DNA of 12,149 nucleotides. It comes from Planctomycetaceae bacterium. Its GTDB lineage: Bacteria > Planctomycetota > Planctomycetia > Pirellulales > Thermoguttaceae. The position numbers were made by a program, and so were the translations under genes. This document shows positions 1-8,029 of the stretch, one piece after another (within the stretch, counting starts at the first letter, position 1; every line of letters begins with the position of its first letter). The notes beneath the pieces are model-generated. The model searched no databases, had not been told where the DNA came from, and saw only the letters and a list, made by a program, of their open reading frames with translations. The DNA lies in contig JAIRTV010000113.1 of assembly GCA_031254675.1 (NCBI GenBank), positions 1-12,149 on the forward strand. The letters are read 5' to 3'.

Positions 1-48
1 GGCAAAGTCGGCTATCGCCGACGCAACCGTGAGTGAAAGCTCTTCGGC

Positions 49-85
49 GAAAGGTTGCCCACCTAAAAAGAAAGGTTGCCCACCT
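49..85. repeat. Direct repeat, two 16-bp copies
   Basis: GAAAGGTTGCCCACCT occurs at 49-64 and again, identically, at 70-85, a 21-base period separated by AAAAA. The core GAAAGGTTG recurs at 11518-11526, followed by TCGCCCA, where it forms one arm of a hairpin. This suggests a dispersed intergenic repeat family in this genome. Its function is unknown. Confidence 0.7.
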
Positions 86-190
86 CTGCATTATTGACAT
101 GAACAAGGATCACGCAAAATGCCGAAACAACCTGAAAATTTTTACCCATTTTAACAACCAGCCTATAAACAGTAAGGAATTTTTTCCTCT

Positions 191-259
191 TTCCTTGTCT
201 TCTGTGTATTCTGCGTTCAATTTATTTTCCGTGTTTTCCGTGTCTTCTGTGTTCAATTT
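191..259. repeat. Degenerate TCTGTGT/TCCGTGT tandem repeat
   Basis: The stretch is built from variants of TTCTGTGT, TTCCGTGT and TTCTGCGT, with GTTCAATTT appearing twice (214-222 and 251-259). A related unit lies on the opposite strand at 11571-11592, and a looser relative sits at 6371-6436. All are intergenic, so this is probably a dispersed low-complexity repeat rather than coding sequence. Confidence 0.6.
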
Positions 260-535
260 CATCCTTGAGAAAAGGATCACCAAGTATTAAAAGGCAATAT
301 CTTGGATTAGGGAGAGGTTTGAAGATTTCGTATCATTTCATTGTTTTTCCAAAATCAATTGTTCCCAATCATAGGAAAAACATGATCATCTGGTATGATT
401 GACAAATCTCATCGGCAGAAAAAAAAACATTGACGCCTTTCTCGGGTCTGGACGTATTCACAAGCGAAAAAATCAATAAAATAGATTGCGTGATCGGATG
501 TAATAGAATATATTTTTATACCGTTTCCTCTGGAC

Positions 536-3526
536 ATGTTTCCAGCCAACAACACAATTAACAAATTAGTCTCCGGTAATTTATTGTTTTCCACCAACAT
601 GAACGAATTTGATAATCAATTTCACCACGAAACTCCCGAAGAAGCCGCCATAAGACTTCGCGCCAAAATTGCTGCGGGAGAATCGTATTTGAAACCGGAA
701 TTGGCAAAAGTTTTAATGTTATCGGCGCAGCAGTCGGCGGTGAATCGGCAATACGAAGAAGCTCTTTTTCGTGTTGATGAAGCGCTTGATATTGCGGAAA
801 AGTTGATTGAAAACGATCAAATCGAACTGCAAACCTTTTTGGTTCCCTGTTTTCTGTTTCGGGCAACAATTACTTTAGTCCACCGCGGCACCGAAGCCGG
901 TTTAGTCGCTTTCAACGAGGCAATTCAATATTTCATCGACAAAACCGACCGACACAACCCCCTCATACAAAACGGTGTGGCGGTTGCTCTTGTGAACAAA
1001 GCCAAAATCTTGACGAACCCGCTTGGCGCCTATTCCACCGCCATCGCCGCTCAAGAACAAGCCGTGAAAATTTGGCAACATCTTTTAGTAACCGACAGCA
1101 CAGAATATCGACAACAACTCATTACCGCTCTTCTGGAATGCGGCGATTTGAAAATTTCGTGTGGCAATCCCGAAAAAGCTTTGCCGGATTTTCGGGAAGC
1201 GTTGGAGATTGTTCAAACGGGAATCACCGACGGTCGCACGGAACTCTATCCGATTTTGATTCAGGTGTTGCTAAAATTAACGAAACTCTACGACCAACTC
1301 GGCGATCTCCCCAATGCTTTTTATTCCGTGCGAGAATCAATTCAGATTGTTCACGATTTGGTAAACGGAGGCGAATCGCAAGCAAAACTCATGTTGACAA
1401 CATTGTATCTGCAACACGGAATTTTGCTTGATCAACGTGATCAACATGCGTTGGCGTTGGAAGAATTTGATCGTTGTCGTGATGTTTATCATGAAATTTT
1501 ACGCTGGAACGACAAACCAATTGCGGGAAATTATGTTCTTCGAATTGGTTTGGCGAATGTGTTGATGTATCGCGGCAACATGTTGTCGGCATTGGAACGT
1601 TACGACGAAGCGATGATCGCCTTCGACGAATCCACAAAACAATATCAACACGCCGCAGAATTTCGACCGGAAAACGATGACGATGAAACATTTATTCCGT
1701 ATTCAATCGGTATTGTCCAATTAAATCAGGCAAGCATGTTCGTCGCTCAAGCCCAATGGGAAAAAGCTCTTGAACTCAAAACAAAAGCGTTGCAAGCATT
1801 TCATCTGCGTCTGGAAGCAGGACACGATGAAATTTTGCCAAATCTTGTTTCGGCTTACCGAAAAATGATGACCATTCTCCAAAAACTAGGAAAACACGCT
1901 GAATTGTTTACGTGGCTGAAAGGGTTGCGGAAGTTGCTCGAATCGGTAATAGAGGAAGGAAAATTAGAATTTCGAAACGATTTGGCATCGGTTTATCATT
2001 TGTATTGCGTTTTGTGGGAAGAACAAGACAATTTATTCGAGGCGGAACAAAATGCGTTGCAATCGTTGCGGATTCTCCGGTCAATTGCCGACGAAGAAAC
2101 CGACGCTCCCCAGATTCATTTTGCAAAGATTCAGTGGAGCGAATTGCTCAAACATGTTGCGTTCTTGCGTACGCGGCAACACCGTCTCGGCGATGCCGTT
2201 CGTTTGTTCCAAAACGCAATCGATGACGTGACCGGACTCATGAACGAAGGCAATAAAGCCGCCGTTTATGATGTTTTGTTAGCGTATTCGCAATTTACAA
2301 CTTTCATGGAAGTGATTGTTGACAATAAGAATGATAACGATGACGATGACTGCGATGATGAAGAAAACGACAATGATGTTTCGGACACGGATTCGGATAC
2401 AGAATTGAATACAGAGCCGGAATCAGATTCGGAAATGGATTCGGCAGCGGTGTTGCAAAACGATCAATTACCGGAACTAATTCTTCGACGGTTGGAGGCT
2501 TTTTCGGCAAAAGATACCGATACGCTTCCCGAAGGGACAACACCGTATTCTTCCGAATATTTTCGAGATTGGATTGATCAGACGTTGAAGGTGTGTTCGT
2601 TGGGAATTGAGTTGATACGGCAACAGCAAATCAAAAGGAACGAACAATCAATCAATCAATTTTTTTCGACGAAGATGGCGTTTTTCCATAAGACGCGGAG
2701 TTCGCTTTTTCTTTTGAGAAATGATTTGGAGCGGGCGAGAGAAGAGTTGTCATTGGCGGCGGAACAATGGGAATTGCTTCTTCTCGGTTTGGAAAAGCTC
2801 AAAGCGAAGAATGCTTATTTTGCGTTGGAATCGGGAACATCGGATGGGAATGTTATGGAAAATGATTTTGGGGAAACGTACCGAAATCGTTCTCTTTATT
2901 TTGTGGGGGAATTGCGTTCGATTTTGCAATCGTGGGCGAATACGTGTTTAACGCTCAACCGTTTTGAAGAAGCCGAACATATTTTTAATCGTGAAATTGA
3001 TTCGATACGCAAATTAGTACAGCAAGAAATTCCGAATGCGGATCGTTTTCTCATTTTGTCTTTGGTGAATTATGCGAAGGCGGTTGAGAATTCTTTTAGT
3101 ATTGCCAGAGCGTTGATATTATTTGATGAAGCGCGGCAACTTGTTCGGAAACGTCTTCGCCAGAAAGCGATTATTTCGGACGATTATGCTCTTTTTGTTC
3201 ATGTTTATTTGGCTTATTCGTTATTCTTGATCAAAAACGGCAAAGCGGATTATGTTGCGGAGTTGATGAGTTATTACGTGGAGGACATGAAGATATCGGT
3301 GGCGATTCGTAGTGAGTTTCCGTCGGCGTCGATTTGGTTGGAGTTATGCCGTGCGTTTGAGGTTCACACGCTCTGGCTTACCGATCCGATGAAGCGGAAA
3401 AATATTCGTGTCCAACAGCGTCAACTATTAGCGCAACACCCCGAATTTTACTCCGACTCACAACTTCGCGAATGGGATCAACAATTAGCGAAAGAACTCG
3501 AAAAAGAATCACAATCAGAGGAATAA
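536..3526 (+). CDS. Large TPR-repeat protein with acidic linker
   Basis: This is a roughly 996-residue, all-helical protein with no signal peptide or membrane segment, so probably a cytoplasmic scaffold. Repeated helix pairs with TPR spacing run through most of it. Clear examples lie near residues 200-225 (GNPEKALPDFREALEI), 250-275 (GDLPNAFYSVRESI), 290-320 (HALALEEFDRC) and 350-375 (RYDEAMIAFDESTKQY), with more up to the C-terminus. Residues about 596-635 are almost all D, E, N, S and T and separate two helical arrays. TPR arrays bind other proteins, but the partner is unknown and no enzymatic domain is seen. Neither possible ATG (536, or 599 beginning MNEFDNQF) has a Shine-Dalgarno site. 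The 599 start is at least as likely, since the first 21 residues look unstructured. The gene stands alone and converges with the next gene. Confidence 0.85.
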   Translation: MFPANNTINKLVSGNLLFSTNMNEFDNQFHHETPEEAAIRLRAKIAAGESYLKPELAKVLMLSAQQSAVNRQYEEALFRVDEALDIAEKLIENDQIELQTFLVPCFLFRATITLVHRGTEAGLVAFNEAIQYFIDKTDRHNPLIQNGVAVALVNKAKILTNPLGAYSTAIAAQEQAVKIWQHLLVTDSTEYRQQLITALLECGDLKISCGNPEKALPDFREALEIVQTGITDGRTELYPILIQVLLKLTKLYDQLGDLPNAFYSVRESIQIVHDLVNGGESQAKLMLTTLYLQHGILLDQRDQHALALEEFDRCRDVYHEILRWNDKPIAGNYVLRIGLANVLMYRGNMLSALERYDEAMIAFDESTKQYQHAAEFRPENDDDETFIPYSIGIVQLNQASMFVAQAQWEKALELKTKALQAFHLRLEAGHDEILPNLVSAYRKMMTILQKLGKHAELFTWLKGLRKLLESVIEEGKLEFRNDLASVYHLYCVLWEEQDNLFEAEQNALQSLRILRSIADEETDAPQIHFAKIQWSELLKHVAFLRTRQHRLGDAVRLFQNAIDDVTGLMNEGNKAAVYDVLLAYSQFTTFMEVIVDNKNDNDDDDCDDEENDNDVSDTDSDTELNTEPESDSEMDSAAVLQNDQLPELILRRLEAFSAKDTDTLPEGTTPYSSEYFRDWIDQTLKVCSLGIELIRQQQIKRNEQSINQFFSTKMAFFHKTRSSLFLLRNDLERAREELSLAAEQWELLLLGLEKLKAKNAYFALESGTSDGNVMENDFGETYRNRSLYFVGELRSILQSWANTCLTLNRFEEAEHIFNREIDSIRKLVQQEIPNADRFLILSLVNYAKAVENSFSIARALILFDEARQLVRKRLRQKAIISDDYALFVHVYLAYSLFLIKNGKADYVAELMSYYVEDMKISVAIRSEFPSASIWLELCRAFEVHTLWLTDPMKRKNIRVQQRQLLAQHPEFYSDSQLREWDQQLAKELEKESQSEE

Positions 3527-3529
3527 TCG

Positions 3530-3571
3530 TTGTCTTCAAGACAAGCGATGTTCCGGTGAGACATCGCCTTG
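3530..3571. terminator. Two tandem hairpins between convergent genes
   Basis: Immediately after the TAA of the TPR gene, TTGTCT (3530-3535) pairs with AGACAA (3539-3544) over a 3-base loop. Then CAAGCGATGT (3542-3551) pairs with ACATCGCCTTG (3561-3571) with one bulged base. Neither is followed by a T-tract. Sitting between convergent genes they may act as a bidirectional terminator or protect the 3' end. The position supports this; the missing U-run argues for caution. Confidence 0.45.
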
Positions 3572-3650
3572 CCGCAAAAGCGTATCAGGAATTGGTACGA
3601 AGTAATATTCGGATACGCTCTAAATAACTCTCAGTTTGTAAACGCCGGAA

Positions 3651-3947
3651 TTATTTTGTGTAATGTAACGCGGAAAATTTTGTTGCTTTTCGCGGTTCTG
3701 CCATCCAGGGTTCGACAGTTGATTTCCATCGGGCGTAGTGCGACGTTTGCCGATGCGACTCCAAATCGGATTCGTCGGCATAAACTTCGTAAAGCATAAA
3801 CTTTGTCAAATCGTCGGGATGTTGCAGAACATCGAAACGGAAATTACCTGGTTCTCGGATCGTGTTTTGGGCATTATCCAAGGTTGCCGCTTTGAACTCG
3901 TCAAGATACTCCGATTTGACTTTGATTTCGACCAAATAAATAAACAT
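3651..3947 (-). CDS. ABM-family monooxygenase/isomerase, LsrG-like
   Basis: This 98-residue protein belongs to the antibiotic biosynthesis monooxygenase (ABM, dimeric alpha-beta barrel) superfamily. It resembles E. coli LsrG (96 residues), which acts on phosphorylated autoinducer-2, most clearly in LVEIKV (5-10), EPGNFRFDVLQ (32-42), YEVYAD (53-58), the HRQTSHY histidine region (65-71) and the PRK near the C-terminus. The small barrel fills the whole length. The start is set at the MFIYLVEI methionine because AAAGGA lies 9 bases upstream; a methionine 14 codons earlier would add a tail outside the domain. No other lsr or AI-2 genes are in the window, so the substrate is unknown. Many such proteins handle quinones or reactive metabolites. 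It is separated from the upstream thiamine gene by about 217 bases and is probably transcribed alone. Confidence 0.8.
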   Translation of the reverse strand: MFIYLVEIKVKSEYLDEFKAATLDNAQNTIREPGNFRFDVLQHPDDLTKFMLYEVYADESDLESHRQTSHYARWKSTVEPWMAEPRKATKFSALHYTK

Positions 3948-3956
3948 AATCAATAA

Positions 3957-3962
3957 TCCTTT
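3957..3962 (-). promoter_or_regulatory. Ribosome binding site of the ABM gene
   Basis: AAAGGA on the - strand lies 9 bases before the ATG at 3947. It is one of only two clear Shine-Dalgarno sites in the window and decides the start in favour of the 98-residue protein. Confidence 0.6.
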
Positions 3963-4090
3963 GGGGTTAAATTTTGTACTCCTAAACAATAGGAAACATC
4001 AATAACAAAATATTTGTTGCGGGAATTTTAATGTTTTGTATGAATTTCTCGTAATTATTTCGGTAAAATGTTCTATTGATAAATGATGTC

Positions 4091-4119
4091 AATAGAGCTT
4101 GATTATTTTCAACGGTCAA
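4091..4119 (-). promoter_or_regulatory. Possible promoter of the ABM gene
   Basis: On the - strand TTGACC (4119-4114) and TCTATT (4096-4091) are spaced by 17 bases, matching the sigma-70 boxes at 5 of 6 and 4 of 6 positions. It lies in the gap after the thiamine gene and would give a leader of roughly 140 bases. In AT-rich DNA such matches arise by chance, so confidence is low. Confidence 0.3.
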
Positions 4120-4164
4120 TCAATATTCCTTGTCCCGCAACATTTGTGTTTTCATTGAGTGTCG

Positions 4165-6216
4165 TTATAATTTTCTACTCAATTCTGTTGCGGTTTTTTG
4201 TGGGTCGGTTGCTTGGAGTAACACAGAACTAACAGCGATCCGTTTGATTCCCGTTTCCAAAACCGTATCGAGATTTTCTGCCGTAATTCCTCCAATCGCA
4301 AACACCGGAATCTGAATTTCCGCAACAACTTCTTGAAGATAATGTATTCCGGCAATATTCGTAAATTCTTTTGTGGGTGTTTCAAAAACAGGTCCGGCTC
4401 CGATGTAGTCGGCTCCGTCCGATACCGCTTGCCGTGCCTGTTCGATACAATGCGTCGAAACACCAATGAGCATTTCCGTACCAACAATTTGCCGCGCCGC
4501 CTCAACCGGCAATTCCTCCTGACCAAGATGAACTCCGTCCGCATTCGCCAACCGCGCAAGATCAGGTCGGTCATTCATTACGAAAAATACAGAACGCCCC
4601 AACGCCGCGATTTGCTCTTTCAAAATCCGACTCCGACGAAGTAATGTTCGGTCGTTTGCTTTTTTGTCACGCAACTGAATCACGTCCGCTCCGCCCTCCA
4701 GAACTGCTTGCACAAACGCCGTAAATGCCTCGTCGTCAGCCCGAACATCCGTCAACACATAAAATCGCGCCGCATTAATATCAGGTTTTGTTACCGAAGA
4801 CAAAGGAACAGAATTTATTGACGGAGAAAAATTAACCTGCAAATCAACCTGCAAAGGCAATTCTATCAGCATCACATTTTTTTGTAACGTGTAACACTGA
4901 TACCGCAACCGTTCGAAACGGCGAGAAATTGTCGGTTTAATTAGTTTCGAAAATTCTTCGAGACTTCGCAGTGATTCTTGAAGCCGACCGAAATTGGCGG
5001 CAAGAACCGACTCCGCCGAATTGCGTTGGTATTCACGGTTGCCTTCCAACACGGTGCCGACATCATGTTCGGTATTGCGGGCGGTAAGACGTGATCGAGT
5101 TGGGAACGAATTTAATATGTCCTGAAATTCGTGCCGAAATTCTTTTAATTGTCGCGTTAATATTGGATCATCCTGAATAAAACGTACAAAATCTTCAATC
5201 ACACGAACCGCTTCTTTACCACGATTCGCGGTTGCGTCCAACAAACGATAAATTTTATCGTCCGCTAAAAAATCAGAAGAATCCGAAGAAAGAATTGCCA
5301 ACGATTCATGCAATCCGCTCAATTCGTGTTGCGCCGGAGATATTGTTTCATCAACGATTGGTTCGGAAATTTCTGTTGCCGTTAAATGATCGTTGCCGAT
5401 TCCCTCAATACGCCGATACAATTCCGTCGGATCAAAACCATAATCACGAAGCCAAAGACCAACATCACTGTCGTCCAGAACAACCGCAAGAAGAAGATGT
5501 TCGGTTGCCAGTGAAAAAGCCGTAACTGTTTTCCGACTCGAAATTGTCGTGATGCCTCCGCCGGTTTGAACAGGTAATCGTCTTATGTCCTGACGAAGAA
5601 AACGATGCAAAATAATTTCCAATGTCGATTCTAATTGTTTCGATATTCGACCAAGATGAACCGGCTGATCATCAAGATAGAACCGAATCCGACTTTGAAA
5701 ATTCGGTTCGGAATGATCGTTTTGATATTGAGAATGGATCGAATAAGTTCGGTGACGAGTTGGAGAATCCGAATGATTCCAAATATCCGCAACAGATTCT
5801 TCTTCCGATTGCGATTCGTTACGATTTTTGTGGTCGTCGTCGGTAAGTGTTTCAGAATCAGGATGACCGATAGGCGGAGCATTGTTTCCCGCAGGCGATG
5901 CGGCAACTTCCGACGAATTTGTCCGATTCGACATCGGCGACATTTCGGCAGGTACTCCGTAATAACCAACAGGAAACGACGGCGCACTTATCGGACTTTG
6001 TAACGTTTCAATATGTTCCCGAATACCTAATTCCGTACAGAACTTTTCCAGCGAAAGTCCGGCAATCCCAAGCCAATCAGCCGCACGACTTTCTTCTTCC
6101 TCGAACAAGGCAATCAGTATTTTGGCGGCGGAAATTTCCGAGGTCAACGCCGAAAGCCGATACGTTGATGCCCGACCCAAAACCCGATAAGAAGCGTTCG
6201 TTAGATCAAATCGCAT
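4165..6216 (-). CDS. thiE: Clp-N / ThiD2 / ThiE fusion, thiamine phosphate synthase
   Basis: The protein has 683 residues, against roughly 210 for a lone ThiE. Residues 1-66 and about 195-273 each resemble one repeat of the Clp N-terminal domain (SAAKILIALFEEEESRAADWLG; TEHLLLAVVLDDSDVGLWL), separated by a Ser/Asn/Glu-rich linker (about 75-175). Residues about 320-450 match ThiD2, the roughly 130-residue HMP-phosphate kinase often fused to ThiE (RLLDATANRGKEAVRVIEDF; ANFGRLQESLRSLEEFSKL). Residues 484-683 are ThiE, joining HMP-PP to the thiazole phosphate. QLRDK (514-518), ND (548-549), DGVHLGQ (560-566), GVSTH (585-589), GAGPVFETPTK and the phosphate-binding IGG and VSS segments are all present, so the synthase looks active. 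There is no AAA ATPase domain. No Shine-Dalgarno site precedes the ATG, and no TPP riboswitch is recognised upstream. The role of the Clp-like part is unknown; regulated turnover or complex assembly are guesses. Confidence 0.9.
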   Translation of the reverse strand: MRFDLTNASYRVLGRASTYRLSALTSEISAAKILIALFEEEESRAADWLGIAGLSLEKFCTELGIREHIETLQSPISAPSFPVGYYGVPAEMSPMSNRTNSSEVAASPAGNNAPPIGHPDSETLTDDDHKNRNESQSEEESVADIWNHSDSPTRHRTYSIHSQYQNDHSEPNFQSRIRFYLDDQPVHLGRISKQLESTLEIILHRFLRQDIRRLPVQTGGGITTISSRKTVTAFSLATEHLLLAVVLDDSDVGLWLRDYGFDPTELYRRIEGIGNDHLTATEISEPIVDETISPAQHELSGLHESLAILSSDSSDFLADDKIYRLLDATANRGKEAVRVIEDFVRFIQDDPILTRQLKEFRHEFQDILNSFPTRSRLTARNTEHDVGTVLEGNREYQRNSAESVLAANFGRLQESLRSLEEFSKLIKPTISRRFERLRYQCYTLQKNVMLIELPLQVDLQVNFSPSINSVPLSSVTKPDINAARFYVLTDVRADDEAFTAFVQAVLEGGADVIQLRDKKANDRTLLRRSRILKEQIAALGRSVFFVMNDRPDLARLANADGVHLGQEELPVEAARQIVGTEMLIGVSTHCIEQARQAVSDGADYIGAGPVFETPTKEFTNIAGIHYLQEVVAEIQIPVFAIGGITAENLDTVLETGIKRIAVSSVLLQATDPQKTATELSRKL

Positions 6217-6220
6217 ACGT

Positions 6221-6445
6221 TTATGCTGTTATGCTGTTTTCAAGTTTCGCGAACGATGTTTCAATAAACTTCCGGTCTTCATCCATTTGATTTTTCGCAA
6301 CCATCCAACGAGCAGGAGTTTTTACATCCGTAACATTTTTCGGCTTAAAAGCACAATAAATTGTGAAAACGTTGTGTTTTTTGTGGAGAAAATTGAGAGT
6401 CGAAAGTTGAAACACAAAGTACACAAAAAACACAACATCAATCAC
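6221..6445 (-). CDS. Doubtful small ORF or gene remnant before thiE
   Basis: This 74-codon frame stops 4 bases before the ATG of the thiamine gene. Its last 40 or so codons (CAFKPKNVTDVKTPARW onward, ending KLENSITA) use codons like the neighbouring genes and give a charged, plausible peptide. The first 30 codons are translated from an inverted repeat and look non-coding. A start at the internal ATG at 6304 would leave only 27 residues. It may be a small coupled leader, the tail of a decayed gene or chance. No family is recognised. Confidence 0.25.
   Translation of the reverse strand: MIDVVFFVYFVFQLSTLNFLHKKHNVFTIYCAFKPKNVTDVKTPARWMVAKNQMDEDRKFIETSFAKLENSITA
6371..6436. repeat. 15-bp perfect inverted repeat after pfp
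   Basis: GTTGTGTTTTTTGTG at 6371-6385 and its exact complement CACAAAAAACACAAC at 6422-6436 are separated by 36 bases. The pair begins 18 bases downstream of the phosphofructokinase stop, so in that transcript it could fold into a long A/U-rich hairpin and act as a terminator or 3' stabiliser. The arms resemble the GTGTTTTCCGTGT-type repeat at 191-259. Confidence 0.6.
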
Positions 6446-6454
6446 AACTCCACA

Positions 6455-7813
6455 CTATTCTTTGACCCAACCTTCAAGATAACGTGCGAGTTGGTGAATA
6501 TCACTGCCAACAGAAATAGGACGTTCGTAAGCACGAAGCCGGTTCATGTCAATCAATTCTTCAAAAGCCGGATAGGTAAGATTCATTGTGTTGCCGACCG
6601 AAATCATCACGCCGTTTTTGTCCAGTTCCGCAAGAGCCTTGTAACCGCCAACTCCAATCTGACTCCCAAGAACCACATCATACGCCGTCGGTTGATTACA
6701 ACGAATTTCATAACCGAATTGCAATCCGACCATTTTTTTCGATTTACCGGTTCGTTTTTTGTACTCTTCCGCGATCAATCGTCCTAAACGGCTGCTGTAT
6801 TTGAGTTGCGAGACGGGAAAATGACCGAAGGTGTCGGGTTTTAGCGACTTGTATTCGTCGTCGGAACAACACATTTTGATTTCCGAGAGTGGCAGATATT
6901 CCGCGAGTCCTTCGGAAACCACCGCAACAAAAGCGGTTTTACCTTCCGTTTCGCGCGCCAGGATCACGTCAACACAACGATCAACAACTTTTTGTACATC
7001 AAAAATCTGTCGCAAAATCGGGTTGCCGTCTTCGCCGGTCATAACATTTCCTGTTTCGGGATCGATTGTGGGTTCGGTGGCGTACCAATTTTGATGAATA
7101 TCTTCAAGCCCGATGACCAAACTGGCTTCACCGGCAATTGATGCACCGTAAGCCAACCAAGCCGCTTTACGTCCCATGACTTGCGAAATATAACCTGTTT
7201 CTGTTGCTTCGGAATCCGCCAAAAGATTACGAATTTCGTACGCCAACATTTCAACCGCTGTAAAATATCCAAACGTAAAATCAATTCCTTTATAATCGTT
7301 GTCGATTGTTTTGGGCAAATGAATTATTTTGATTCGTTTTTGGTTATCGGGCAACGAATCCATAACCAGTTTGAATTTCGCTGCTGTTGTCAAGGTATCG
7401 TCGCCGCCGATGGAGATCAGAGCGTCAATATCGAGAGAGGACAAAGCGTTATAAACTGTTTGAAGCGGAGCGATTTTTTTGGGGTCTTTTAGATCCAATG
7501 GATTTTTGAGCAACTTACCCGGATTGACACGTGCGGTACCGATAATGATACCGCGTGAAGTTCGCAATCCTTCTTCGATTTTTTTGTCGAGTCGAATGTA
7601 GTGTGTTCCTTCTTCGAGTTTGTTCCCTTCTTGATAATTGGCAAGATGGACGTATCCGTTTTTCATGCCGTAAACTTCAATTCCGGCGCGGGAAAAACAA
7701 AGTGCTGCGCTACCGATAACGGCATTGGCGGTGGGAGCGGGACCACCGGAAAACAGAATCGCAACTTTTTTAATGTCGGTTTTTGGTGGTTTGGGGCTGG
7801 TCAGATTACTCAT
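6455..7813 (-). CDS. pfp: Pyrophosphate-type 6-phosphofructokinase
   Basis: This cytoplasmic enzyme of 452 residues interconverts fructose 6-phosphate and fructose 1,6-bisphosphate in upper glycolysis. Family motifs are the N-terminal glycine loop FSGGPAP (21-27), GGDDT (136-140), PKTIDND (167-173), MGR (213-215) and the EG at 301-302. The second Asp in GGDDT and the Lys in PKTIDND replace the two glycines of ATP-dependent enzymes (GGDG, PGTIDND). In this family those changes mark use of pyrophosphate rather than ATP, which makes the step reversible. The start is the MSNLTSPKPPK methionine: the ATG 31 codons upstream adds residues outside the fold, and neither start has a Shine-Dalgarno site. 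A good promoter lies about 135 bases upstream, so the gene need not depend on the isomerase gene before it. Confidence 0.92.
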   Translation of the reverse strand: MSNLTSPKPPKTDIKKVAILFSGGPAPTANAVIGSAALCFSRAGIEVYGMKNGYVHLANYQEGNKLEEGTHYIRLDKKIEEGLRTSRGIIIGTARVNPGKLLKNPLDLKDPKKIAPLQTVYNALSSLDIDALISIGGDDTLTTAAKFKLVMDSLPDNQKRIKIIHLPKTIDNDYKGIDFTFGYFTAVEMLAYEIRNLLADSEATETGYISQVMGRKAAWLAYGASIAGEASLVIGLEDIHQNWYATEPTIDPETGNVMTGEDGNPILRQIFDVQKVVDRCVDVILARETEGKTAFVAVVSEGLAEYLPLSEIKMCCSDDEYKSLKPDTFGHFPVSQLKYSSRLGRLIAEEYKKRTGKSKKMVGLQFGYEIRCNQPTAYDVVLGSQIGVGGYKALAELDKNGVMISVGNTMNLTYPAFEELIDMNRLRAYERPISVGSDIHQLARYLEGWVKE

Positions 7814-7946
7814 AATTTTGATGTGTTGTTTTGAAGGAGTGTTGAAGTGTGTTAAAAATGGAGTTGATTGATACGATTCCAGGTGTTGCAACTTTCGGCG
7901 TAGCAATACCTGTTAAGGAAACGAAATATCCTTGTAAAGAGTGCCT

Positions 7947-7975
7947 ATTATACCAAGTCGGAGAAATAACGTAAA
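7947..7975 (-). promoter_or_regulatory. Promoter of the phosphofructokinase gene
   Basis: On the - strand TTTACG (7975-7970) and a perfect TATAAT (7952-7947) are separated by 17 bases. Transcription would begin near 7940, giving a leader of about 127 bases before the ATG at 7813. It lies in the 216-base gap after the isomerase gene. Confidence 0.6.
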
Positions 7976-8029
7976 GGCGGAGGCAAATCTCAAACATCGG
8001 CAACAACAAAATAATTCGTTTGATTTTGA

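Larger units (their letters stand above)
1..535. other. Left intergenic region, no convincing gene
   Basis: No convincing gene is seen. A perfect 6-bp hairpin (GTCGGC, loop TATC, GCCGAC) lies at 7-22 and another (ATCCTT, 5-base loop, AAGGAT) at 261-277. A reading frame open from the left edge to a TGA at 95-97 would encode about 31 residues ending KKKGCPPLHY. It could be the tail of a gene entering from the left, but it runs through a direct repeat and nothing else supports it. An ORF from 33 to 290 is mostly translated repeat and is not believed. The rest is AT-rich, with an A-tract near 420-427. No tRNA or riboswitch is recognised. Confidence 0.6.

Noticed and set aside
2..97. Tail of a gene entering from the left, ending in a TGA at 95-97
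   Set aside because: Only about 31 codons are visible and half of them run through the direct repeat. It cannot be told from a chance open frame.
191..259. CRISPR array
   Set aside because: The repeat units are short, degenerate and contiguous, without regular unique spacers. No cas gene is in the window.
33..290. An 85-codon + strand ORF near the left edge
   Set aside because: It is translated largely from the direct repeat (RKVAHLKRKVAHL) and the GTGTCTT repeat (SVFSVSSVF). It has no ribosome site and no recognisable domain.
3738..3956. Various ORFs opposite or overlapping the main genes, for example 3738-3956 +, 5635-6003 +, 6287-6787 + and 10123-10527 +
   Set aside because: They are antisense or out-of-frame shadows of confidently identified genes, with no domain of their own.
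6217..6454. TPP riboswitch before the thiamine gene
   Set aside because: I looked for the conserved CTGAGA and ACC-TGATC-like core segments on the - strand and saw none. The region holds an inverted repeat and a doubtful small ORF instead.
7814..7906. Upstream ATG of the phosphofructokinase (31 extra residues)
   Set aside because: The extension lies outside the family fold and looks like untranslated leader. The MSNLTSP start is better placed before the first beta strand.
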